Shown piece after piece: positions 1 to 5,424 of a DNA stretch of 7,284 nucleotides. The stretch covers positions 1 through 7,284 of the forward strand of contig CAYMTN010000253.1 of the NCBI GenBank assembly GCA_964393335.1. The letters run 5' to 3'. This DNA comes from CAYMTN01 sp964393335 (lineage in GTDB: Bacteria; Chloroflexota; Anaerolineae; Aggregatilineales; Aggregatilineaceae). Every line of letters starts with the position of its first letter. Position 1 is the first letter of the stretch. Below the pieces are notes generated by a model that worked only from the letters and a program-made list of their open reading frames with translations, was not told the DNA's origin and ran no database searches. A program made the position numbers and the translations under genes.

Positions 1-1
1 G

Positions 2-85
2 ACGCGCCTTGAAAACGGCGTGATTGTCACCGGCGACACGGTGATCTGGCGGCTGGCCGGCGGCACCTGGAAGCGCGCGAATTGA
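2..85 (+). CDS. C-terminal end of an unidentified protein (partial)
   Basis: An open frame enters from the left edge and stops at TGA 83-85, giving 27 residues that end in TWKRAN. Codon third positions are rich in G and C, like the host-type genes further right and unlike the following restriction gene. The visible tail alternates hydrophobic and polar residues (GVIVTGDTVIWRL), compatible with beta strands. I do not recognise the family. Its stop lies 23 bp before the restriction endonuclease start, so it could be co-transcribed with the cassette, or the cassette could have been inserted directly behind it. Confidence 0.5.
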   Translation, partial: TRLENGVIVTGDTVIWRLAGGTWKRAN

Positions 86-108
86 CTGCATCAGGAGAGA
101 GCTTAATC

Positions 109-1005
109 ATGCCAAGTCATCCACTGGCCGAAGTTTTTGGCTTCCCTGTAGACAACAAATCAGGCCGTGCTGTGCGGTATCGTCAGAATCGTCTGTGCCC
201 GTTCAATAACAGGGTCGCCAACTGTACAAAAGATAAAGCTAATGATCCATTGGGCGTTTGCAGCATTTTTGAAGCCGACGGTGAGCCGGCAATTACCTGC
301 CCGATACGGTTCCGGCAAGATTGGATTATCACGGACGATGCGGCAGCGTTTTTCTCCCCGGCACAAACCACGTGGACCTCACTTACCGAAGTGCGCCTTA
401 ATGACAGACAAGGCAAATCGGCGGGCAACATTGACCTGATACTGGTTTCATATGACGCAGCGGGACAAATCACGGACTTTGGCGCATTGGAGATTCAGGG
501 CGTTTATATTTCCGGCAATATCCGCCGGCCATTCTCGTATTTTATGCAAGACCCGGCCACTCATTACGAAATGGATTGGACCACTGAGCGTAACTATCCA
601 CGTCCTGACTATCTGTCTTCATCCCGCAAACGGCTGGTGCCCCAATTAATGTATAAAGGTGGTATTCTTAAAACATGGGATAAAAAACAAGCCGTAGCAC
701 TTCACCGTGGCTTTTTTCGCACGCTTCCCGAACTACCTGAGGTGCAACCTGATGAAGCGGATATTGCGTGGCTGATTTATGATTTGGTACGCGACCCGGA
801 ACAAAATGTGTTTAGCCTGGCACTCCAGACAACCATTTACACGCGTTTTGAGTCAGCCTTGAATCAAATCGCGGTACCAGAACCAGGTCCCATGAATACA
901 TTTGTCGAGATGCTTCAAGAGAAACTGGACGAAAAATTAGAAAATGGCACCATCGCCCCAGACGCGCCCACGCTAGCCGATCTGCTTGGGGGTGATATAG
1001 CATGA
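109..1005 (+). CDS. NotI-family type II restriction endonuclease
   Basis: Predicted type II restriction endonuclease that would cut unmodified DNA at a specific site in the cytoplasm. The 298-residue protein has four cysteines in its N-terminal part (C30, C39, C51, C64). These match the arrangement expected for the Cys4 iron site known in NotI. They are followed by a PD-(D/E)XK-type active-site set: D109 in GNID, then E128 and Q130 in ALEIQG. NotI likewise uses a D...ExQ set. ATG 109 is chosen because AGGAG (93-97) lies 11 bp upstream. An in-frame TTG at 82 would overlap the previous stop and lacks such a site. The gene overlaps the adjacent methyltransferase by 4 bp (ATGA), the usual arrangement of a translationally coupled restriction-modification pair. 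G+C is low for the window (25 of 60 bases at 661-720). The family call comes from recalled motifs, not a search. Cleavage specificity cannot be read from the sequence. Confidence 0.83.
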   Translation: MPSHPLAEVFGFPVDNKSGRAVRYRQNRLCPFNNRVANCTKDKANDPLGVCSIFEADGEPAITCPIRFRQDWIITDDAAAFFSPAQTTWTSLTEVRLNDRQGKSAGNIDLILVSYDAAGQITDFGALEIQGVYISGNIRRPFSYFMQDPATHYEMDWTTERNYPRPDYLSSSRKRLVPQLMYKGGILKTWDKKQAVALHRGFFRTLPELPEVQPDEADIAWLIYDLVRDPEQNVFSLALQTTIYTRFESALNQIAVPEPGPMNTFVEMLQEKLDEKLENGTIAPDAPTLADLLGGDIA

Positions 1006-1901
1006 AACAGCTTCATTTACCCGGTCTGACACCGCCTCAACAACAAGTCGTCAATGTGGCATCAGTCAAGCACCGCAGCCCCTTCCGTTATCCTGGCGGG
1101 AAGACCTGGCTGGTACCCCGCGCTCGACAATGGCTAACAAGCCTGCCTGAAGACCGACGCAGGGTTCTGCTCGAGCCGTTTGCCGGGGGCGCGATTGTAG
1201 GATTGAGTGCTGCGTTTGAGCAATTGGCCGCTCAAGTGATACTGGTTGAGTTGGATGATCAAGTGGCGGATGTCTGGAATGCCATCATCACCGCTAATGA
1301 TGGGGAATGGCTTGCCAAACGAATCATCGAATTCGAGATCAACCGGACAACCGTGAACTCTATTTTGGAAGCACAGAATCTACCACCGCGTGAGCGGGCT
1401 TTTCGGACCATTCTCAAAAACCGCGTCAATCGAGGCGGTATCTTGGCTAAAGGCGCAGGCAAACTCAAACATGGCGAAAACGGCAAAGGCATCGCTTCGC
1501 GCTGGTACGCCGCAACGTTGGCAGCGCGCATATACGATCTTGTGTCTATCAGAGAACGCCTGAGTTTCGTGCATGGAGACGGCTTGCAGGTTCTCCAACA
1601 CTACTCAGACCGATCCGATGTCGTTTTTTTCATTGATCCACCCTACACCGCCGGAGGCAAAAAACCCGGTCGGCGGTTGTATGATCATTCTGAACTTGAT
1701 CATGAAAAACTATTTCAGATCGTTAATAATCTGTGCGGCGATTTTCTGATGACCTATGATGCCGTCGATGCCATAACGGAAATAGCATCACGATACGAAT
1801 TTGACACGCGGATAATTCCCATGAAAAACACACATCACTCGAAAAAAAACGAGCTGCTCATTGGGCGCGATCTCGCGTGGTTTGACGGCCCCGCACCGTA
1901 A
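1002..1901 (+). CDS. Dam-like D12-class DNA adenine N6-methyltransferase (cognate modification enzyme)
   Basis: Transfers a methyl group from S-adenosylmethionine to adenine N6 in DNA, protecting the host from the nuclease encoded just upstream. The 299-residue protein shows the alpha/D12 class motifs in order: FRYPGGK at residues 28-34 (motif X, AdoMet site), EPFAGG at 58-63 (motif I), an acidic VELDD at 82-86, and the catalytic DPPYT at 212-216 (motif IV). A conserved stretch at about 141-178 contains NRGGILAKGAGKL and SRWY, typical of a subgroup of phage and restriction-modification D12 enzymes. The length is normal for the class. Its ATG is embedded in the stop of the endonuclease gene (ATGA), with GGGGGTGA (988-995) as a likely ribosome site, so translation is probably coupled. 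Base composition matches the nuclease gene (25 of 60 G+C at 1801-1860) rather than the flanks. A solitary Dam role is less likely given the partner. Confidence 0.92.
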   Translation: MKQLHLPGLTPPQQQVVNVASVKHRSPFRYPGGKTWLVPRARQWLTSLPEDRRRVLLEPFAGGAIVGLSAAFEQLAAQVILVELDDQVADVWNAIITANDGEWLAKRIIEFEINRTTVNSILEAQNLPPRERAFRTILKNRVNRGGILAKGAGKLKHGENGKGIASRWYAATLAARIYDLVSIRERLSFVHGDGLQVLQHYSDRSDVVFFIDPPYTAGGKKPGRRLYDHSELDHEKLFQIVNNLCGDFLMTYDAVDAITEIASRYEFDTRIIPMKNTHHSKKNELLIGRDLAWFDGPAP

Positions 1902-1927
1902 TCAGGCATCTGGCTCCGCACCCGGCC

Positions 1928-3481
1928 TCACGGCTGCACGGCAGGCAGAATGTAGCGCCCCAACAGCCAGTTCAGCGGCAGATCGGCATCCGGCAAGATG
2001 GCGCTGGTGAATACGACCACCAGGTCGAGCGCGGGCACGACGACGATTTGCTGCCCGGCGTACCCCAGCGCCGCGAACATGCCCGACTGCGGGCGTGCCC
2101 ACCACTGGTAGCCATACCCGATCTCGCGCGTCGGCGAATGGTTTGACGTGGCCGTCTCGACCCACTTGGCCGAGACGATGCGCTGCCCGTCCCATTCACC
2201 GTTGTGCAAAAACAGGAACCCGAGTTTCGCCATTTCATGCGGATTCAGTTGTAACCGCGAATACCCAAAGTTGACACCCTGCGCGTCCTGCGGCCACACG
2301 ACGCCCGTGATCCCCAGCGGGCCAAACAGGTTCGCGTTGGCAAAATCGAGCACGTTCATACCGCTGGCATCGGCCACAATCGCCGCGAGCAGGTGTGACA
2401 CGCCGTTGCAGTAGTTAAACCGCGTGCCCGGTTCGTCGCTCATCGGCAGGTCGAGCATAAACTGCACCGGATCGCGGCTCGTTTCCATCCGGCCCAACGT
2501 GAAAAACTGATCGTCGAAGCACTCGAACCCGGCGGTCATCGTCAGCAGGTGCTCCAGCGTCATCGCCTCTTTGGCCGCGTCCAGGTTGGCGACCGTCCGG
2601 TCAGCGAACAGGTCCAGCACCGGCACGCTGACGCCCGCGATCAGGCCCTGGTCGATGGCGATCCCGACCAGCGTCGAGGTGAAACTTTTGGTCACAGAGT
2701 ACAATTGGTGCCGCTGCTGTGGAATGGTGGGCGGGAAGTAGTGATCGAATATCAGGTAACCATGCCGGATCACGGAGATGCTGTTCACCCCCAGGCCGTT
2801 GTCTTCCACGAGCGGGATCATGGCGTCCAGCAGCGCCCCATCGACTCCCTGCTGCTCCGGCGTGGACGATCGCCAGCCGTCAGTCGGCCAGTAATCCGGC
2901 TCCGGCACCGGCTCCACCGCGTCCGTATACGGGAACGGCGTGAACGCGTCGAGCACCGGCAGCAGCACGGAGTCGCGTAGAGCCGCGTGGGCGTCCGGCT
3001 GCTCGCGGGTCGCCAGGATGACGACGTAGCCCCAGTTGGGAGCACCGGCAATCGCGCCGCGCTCCGTGACGGCAAAATCCGCCCGCAGATCGTCGCGCTC
3101 GATGGAGTACACCTCCCAGGACAGCACGCCCTCATACGCCACCGGCTCCGGCAGGCGGTCCAGGTCCAGCCCCTGGATAATCGCCGCCCGCATAGCCGGA
3201 CGCCGGACGCCGCGCTGCGCCTGCTGCACGAGCAGCCACGTAGCCGACGCCGCATCGACCGCGCCGAATCGCTCTTGCGGGCTGAACGCACCGGGACCCA
3301 CCGGCAGCCAGCCTTCCGGCACGAGACTGCTGAAGCCCTGCGCCACGTCCACATACGGGACAAGCGTCACCGTATCCACCGGGGCACCGTCCTGCGCGTG
3401 CACAACAGGACTCGCCGCCGCTGCCAGACTGCATACCGTCACGCCGATCACGATCCAGCGCACGCCCCAAGCGTGTTTCAT
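1928..3481 (-). CDS. Secreted serine hydrolase, class C beta-lactamase/CubicO superfamily, with N-terminal extra domain
   Basis: A 517-residue exported serine hydrolase of the penicillin-binding-protein/beta-lactamase fold; the substrate is unknown. Residues 1-29 form a signal peptide with a basic start, a hydrophobic core and VHA before a likely cleavage at 29/30. Residues about 40-185 make a separate domain of unknown role. The catalytic domain runs from about 196 to the end: S262-V-T-K265 is the nucleophile motif, Y357-C-N359 the second motif, and GYAGQ (473-477) takes the place of the KTG-type third motif. The ATG at 3481 is preferred because a perfect AGGAGG (complement of 3490-3495) lies 8 bp upstream and the signal peptide begins there. 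An in-frame start at 3568 would bury it. It converges with the methyltransferase gene, with only 26 bp between the stops. It lies 130 bp after the dehydrogenase gene on the same strand and is a paralogue of the hydrolase at 5425-6462. An esterase, amidase (NylB-like) or peptidase role is equally possible. Confidence 0.85.
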   Translation of the reverse strand: MKHAWGVRWIVIGVTVCSLAAAASPVVHAQDGAPVDTVTLVPYVDVAQGFSSLVPEGWLPVGPGAFSPQERFGAVDAASATWLLVQQAQRGVRRPAMRAAIIQGLDLDRLPEPVAYEGVLSWEVYSIERDDLRADFAVTERGAIAGAPNWGYVVILATREQPDAHAALRDSVLLPVLDAFTPFPYTDAVEPVPEPDYWPTDGWRSSTPEQQGVDGALLDAMIPLVEDNGLGVNSISVIRHGYLIFDHYFPPTIPQQRHQLYSVTKSFTSTLVGIAIDQGLIAGVSVPVLDLFADRTVANLDAAKEAMTLEHLLTMTAGFECFDDQFFTLGRMETSRDPVQFMLDLPMSDEPGTRFNYCNGVSHLLAAIVADASGMNVLDFANANLFGPLGITGVVWPQDAQGVNFGYSRLQLNPHEMAKLGFLFLHNGEWDGQRIVSAKWVETATSNHSPTREIGYGYQWWARPQSGMFAALGYAGQQIVVVPALDLVVVFTSAILPDADLPLNWLLGRYILPAVQP

Positions 3482-3495
3482 GGCATCGCCCTCCT

Positions 3496-3513
3496 CACAG
3501 GGTCCGGCCTGTG
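3496..3513 (-). promoter_or_regulatory. Small hairpin in the leader of the secreted hydrolase gene
   Basis: CACAGG (3496-3501) and CCTGTG (3508-3513) form a 6-bp stem with a 6-base loop. In the transcript it would sit directly 5' of the Shine-Dalgarno sequence (3490-3495) of the secreted hydrolase. It could modulate access to the ribosome site, but a stem this short can occur by chance in GC-rich DNA. Confidence 0.2.
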
Positions 3514-3600
3514 GGCAAACGTAACTCGTTCTGTGTCCGCGTAAAAATCGGCTCACGCCACGCGCCACGCGGGCCGGTCCGCCGTCATGCCGCCCGTGCC

Positions 3601-3614
3601 ACCGTTAACCGTTA
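3601..3614. repeat. Two tandem ACCGTTA heptads at the dehydrogenase stop codon
   Basis: ACCGTTA occurs at 3601-3607 and 3608-3614. The second copy supplies the TAA stop (complement of 3612-3614) of the dehydrogenase gene. The unit resembles the heptads at 4501-4528 and 4824-4858, so it may be a remnant of the same repeat family. Two copies alone are weak evidence. Confidence 0.4.
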
Positions 3615-4469
3615 TTTGTACGTGTAAAAGCCGCGCCCCGACTTGCGCCCCAGGTAACCCGCCGCGACCATCTTTTTCAGCAGCGGGCACGCGCGGTACT
3701 TCGGATCGCCTAAGCCATCGTGCAGCACGTCGAGGATGTTCAGCACGATGTCCAGCCCGATGAAATCGGCCAGCGTGAGCGGTCCCATCGGGTGATTCAT
3801 GCCGAGTTTCATCACCGTGTCGATGGCGTCCACCGTGCCGACGCCTTCCATCAGCGCGTAGATCGCCTCGTTGATCATCGGGATCAAGATGCGGTTGGCG
3901 ATAAACCCGGGGTAATCCGCCGCTTCGACCGGCGTTTTGCCGAGCGCTTCGCTCAGGGCCATGATCGTATCGAGCGTGTCCTGGCTGGTCGCCAGCCCGC
4001 GTATCACCTCGACCAACTGCATGAGCGGCACCGGATTCATGAAATGCATGCCGATCACTTTGTCCGGGCGGCTGGTCGCGGCGGCGATCTCGGTGATCGA
4101 AATCGACGACGTATTGCTCGCCAGGATCGTGTCCGGCCCGGTCAGGCTGTCAAGCTGCGTGAAAATGCCGGCCTTGACGGTGACGGCTTCGCTGGCCGCT
4201 TCGATCACCAGATCGGCGTCGGCCAGGTCTTTCAGGGTCAGGCTGGTGCGGATGTGGTCCAGCCCGGCCTGCTGCTGCTCGGTGATGCGGCCCTTGGCGT
4301 ACAGTTTTTCGATGCTGCGCGTGATCTTGCTGAACGCCTGGTCCAGGCGCAGTTGATCGACGTCCACCAGCGTCACGCGGAAGCCATTGATCGCGCACAC
4401 CTGCGCGATGCCGTGCCCCATCGTGCCCGCACCGACGACGCCGATATGGTGGATAACGTGTAGGTTCAT
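3612..4469 (-). CDS. hbd: 3-hydroxyacyl-CoA dehydrogenase, 3-hydroxybutyryl-CoA type
   Basis: Cytosolic NAD-dependent oxidoreductase interconverting 3-hydroxyacyl-CoA and 3-oxoacyl-CoA, in beta-oxidation or butanoate metabolism. The 285-residue protein is the usual length for single-domain-pair enzymes of this type. The N-terminal Rossmann part has GAGTMG at 13-18 and an acidic D36 at the end of the second strand, favouring NAD over NADP. S121 (in SNTSS), H142 (in MHFMNP), E154 and N192 (in GFIANR) lie exactly 16 residues below the S137/H158/E170/N208 catalytic set I recall for the human mitochondrial enzyme. ATG 4469 is chosen because AAGGAG (complement of 4481-4486) sits 11 bp upstream. An in-frame ATG at 4562 would translate the heptad repeats. 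No thiolase or enoyl-CoA hydratase gene is adjacent, so the pathway is not fixed by context. Gene-symbol usage varies (hbd, mmgB, paaH); the enzyme class is secure. Confidence 0.93.
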   Translation of the reverse strand: MNLHVIHHIGVVGAGTMGHGIAQVCAINGFRVTLVDVDQLRLDQAFSKITRSIEKLYAKGRITEQQQAGLDHIRTSLTLKDLADADLVIEAASEAVTVKAGIFTQLDSLTGPDTILASNTSSISITEIAAATSRPDKVIGMHFMNPVPLMQLVEVIRGLATSQDTLDTIMALSEALGKTPVEAADYPGFIANRILIPMINEAIYALMEGVGTVDAIDTVMKLGMNHPMGPLTLADFIGLDIVLNILDVLHDGLGDPKYRACPLLKKMVAAGYLGRKSGRGFYTYK

Positions 4470-4500
4470 ACGGATTGCTGCTCCTTGGTGGAAAAGAAGT

Positions 4501-4528
4501 TGACCGTTGACCGTGCTCCGTTGACCGG
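4501..4528. repeat. Degenerate heptanucleotide tandem repeat, 4 units (TGACCGT-like)
   Basis: The units are TGACCGT (4501-4507), TGACCGT (4508-4514), GCTCCGT (4515-4521) and TGACCGG (4522-4528). They lie 32 bp upstream of the dehydrogenase start, probably in its leader or promoter region. The 10-mer CCGTGCTCCG (4511-4520) recurs in the second cluster at 4807-4816, supporting a shared origin. Confidence 0.75.
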
Positions 4529-4683
4529 AAAACCCCCGCGCGCGTGACGGATAAGGGATCACGGCAAACCACTGTTCCTTGCGTATGGTGCTAAACTTAC
4601 CACAGCGTTCGGCAGGCGCTCGCGCGTTAGCCTCACCCCTGGCCGAATGGCGGCTCCATTGGGATTTCAGGGACGGACAGGCA

Positions 4684-4716
4684 TTAAGAACGCCTGGAAT
4701 TCCGGGCGCTTCTTAA
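4684..4716. repeat. 33-bp imperfect palindrome centred on GGAATTCC
   Basis: The arms TTAAGAA (4684-4690) and TTCTTAA (4710-4716), then CGCC (4691-4694) and GGCG (4705-4708), surround GGAATTCC (4696-4703). There is one unpaired C at 4709 and one T-G opposition (4695/4704). As RNA it would form a stem of about 14 bp. There is no U-run directly after it on either strand, so it is not a classic intrinsic terminator. Confidence 0.6.
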
Positions 4717-4721
4717 CTTTA

Positions 4722-4760
4722 CCTCACCCCCTGGGCGCACGCGCCGAGGCGGGGGTGAGG
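4722..4760. repeat. Inverted repeat CCTCACCCCC / GGGGGTGAGG with inner stem
   Basis: The 10-bp arms at 4722-4731 and 4751-4760 are perfect inverted copies. The 19-base loop contains a second stem, GGCGC (4734-4738) with GCGCC (4741-4745). The left-arm motif CCTCACCCC also appears singly at 4631-4639. I recall similar CCTCACCCC...GGGGTGAGG elements scattered through Chloroflexota and cyanobacterial genomes. No T-run follows. Confidence 0.65.
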
Positions 4761-4802
4761 CTCCATCGCACGAATTCCGGTCCGTCAGGCAGTCTTGGCA
4801 TA

Positions 4803-4858
4803 CCCTCCGTGCTCCGCACTTCACGGTCTACGGTTTACTGTCTACTGCTTACTGTTTA
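4803..4858. repeat. Degenerate heptanucleotide repeat, 5 clear plus 3 weak units
   Basis: The clear units are CGGTCTA (4824-4830), CGGTTTA, CTGTCTA, CTGCTTA and CTGTTTA (4852-4858), in exact 7-bp phase. Three more divergent units precede them (4803-4823), including the CCGTGCTCCG shared with the cluster at 4501-4528. The array ends 13 bp before the stop of the DUF302 gene on the opposite strand, so it lies in that gene's 3' untranslated region. Confidence 0.7.
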
Positions 4859-4871
4859 CGCTTTTTTTGCC

Positions 4872-5276
4872 CTACCCCAGCGCCGCCAGCGCCTGTTTCA
4901 GCCGCGCCTGCGCTTCGCTGGCGACCCCGGCCAGCGCCGGATTGTCGGACATCTGCATCATCGCCAGCGGGTCGGCAATCGACACGACCGACTCGTCCGG
5001 TGACGCGCCCTCGTACACGATCACGTTGCACGGCAGCAGCAGGCCGATACCCGGTTCGGCGGTCATCGCGCGGTGGGCCAGCGGGGGATTGCACGCGCCG
5101 AGAATCACGTAAGGCCGCGTGTCGACGTCCAGCTTCTTTTTGAGCGTGTCTTGTACGTCGATGCGCGTCAAAATGCCGAATCCCTGCCCGGCCAGGGCCG
5201 CCGTGATACGCTCGATGGCGGCTTCGACCGGCAGGTTGAGCGTCGTTCCAAATCCATAAGACGGCTGGTCGGACAT
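4872..5276 (-). CDS. DUF302 domain protein
   Basis: Small 134-residue protein with no signal peptide or membrane segment, so probably cytosolic. It matches my recollection of the DUF302 family, which has no settled biochemical role. A helix-rich start with VEAAIERITAALAGQGFGIL (17-36) leads to a strand with RPYVILGACNPPLA (54-67) and then GLLLPCNVIVYE (78-89). The two conserved cysteines in GACNP (C62) and LPCNV (C83) are the family signature, and they could bind a ligand or take part in redox chemistry. ATG 5276 is supported by AGGAGG (complement of 5282-5287) 5 bp upstream and a promoter-like pair at 5328-5357. The start faces the divergent hydrolase gene at 5425. The next gene on the same strand is the dehydrogenase, 402 bp downstream, which is too far to assume an operon. 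Confidence 0.86.
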   Translation of the reverse strand: MSDQPSYGFGTTLNLPVEAAIERITAALAGQGFGILTRIDVQDTLKKKLDVDTRPYVILGACNPPLAHRAMTAEPGIGLLLPCNVIVYEGASPDESVVSIADPLAMMQMSDNPALAGVASEAQARLKQALAALG

Positions 5277-5327
5277 CTACCCCTCCTGAAACATGACCCG
5301 GCGATTCGACCATCTGACACACGCGCC

Positions 5328-5357
5328 AGCATACCGCAAGCCGCGACGGATTGCCAA
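5328..5357 (-). promoter_or_regulatory. Predicted sigma70-type promoter for the DUF302 gene
   Basis: Read on the minus strand, TTGGCA (complement of 5352-5357) is followed after 18 bp by TATGCT (complement of 5328-5333). Each hexamer matches the consensus at four or more positions. The start codon lies 51 bp downstream of the -10, leaving room for a short leader carrying the AGGAGG site. No equally good promoter was seen for the divergent hydrolase gene in this 148-bp gap. Confidence 0.45.
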
Positions 5358-5424
5358 GTAGGCATCCCGCCCCGATTTGCGATATGGTTGTAGCAGGACT
5401 CACCTGCATCGAGAAGGACATGTC

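Larger units (their letters stand above)
4672..4786. repeat. Nested inverted-repeat element, possibly a small interspersed (MITE/REP-like) remnant
   Basis: The outer arms GACGGAC (4672-4678) and GTCCGTC (4780-4786) are exact inverted copies. They enclose two palindromes (4684-4716 and 4722-4760). The motif GAATTCCG lies at 4697-4704 in the left palindrome and again at 4772-4779, just inside the right arm. The whole 115 bp could fold into a three-stem structure. No transposase is present, so mobility would have to be supplied in trans. The element boundaries are a guess. Confidence 0.4.
4470..4871. other. 402-bp gene-free interval carrying interspersed-repeat remnants
   Basis: The interval lies between the DUF302 gene and the dehydrogenase gene, both on the minus strand. 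I see no convincing coding frame. An ORF-like frame on the + strand from 4647 runs through palindromes and heptads and into antisense of the DUF302 gene. The interval holds two heptad clusters and a group of nested inverted repeats, listed separately. I found no clear sigma70 promoter for the dehydrogenase on the minus strand, although one must lie here or upstream. Confidence 0.7.

Noticed and set aside
82..108. TTG start 27 bp upstream for the restriction endonuclease
   Set aside because: It overlaps the preceding stop codon and has no ribosome site, whereas ATG 109 has AGGAG at 93-97.
1683..1704. Two TGATCAT copies (GATC sites) inside the methyltransferase gene as a possible autoregulatory site
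   Set aside because: They lie deep within the coding region at codons for ordinary residues. GATC is frequent in the window and the methyltransferase specificity is unknown.
3407..3481. Lipoprotein signal in the secreted hydrolase (Cys17)
   Set aside because: The residue before the cysteine is Val rather than Gly, Ala or Ser, so it does not form a lipobox. A standard cleavage site follows at VHA.
3482..3568. In-frame N-terminal extension of the secreted hydrolase to 3568
   Set aside because: It would place 29 extra residues before a clear signal peptide and run through the AGGAGG ribosome site used by the 3481 start.
3720..4463. Long open frame on the + strand opposite the dehydrogenase
   Set aside because: It is an antisense shadow in GC-rich DNA. 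It is rich in R, H, D and Q with no recognisable motifs, while the opposite frame encodes a complete enzyme.
4470..4562. Longer dehydrogenase starting at 4562
   Set aside because: The extension is translated heptad repeat, and homologues begin just before the Rossmann GxGxxG as the 4469 start does.
4824..4858. CRISPR-like array
   Set aside because: Units are 7 bp, contiguous and degenerate, with no spacers.
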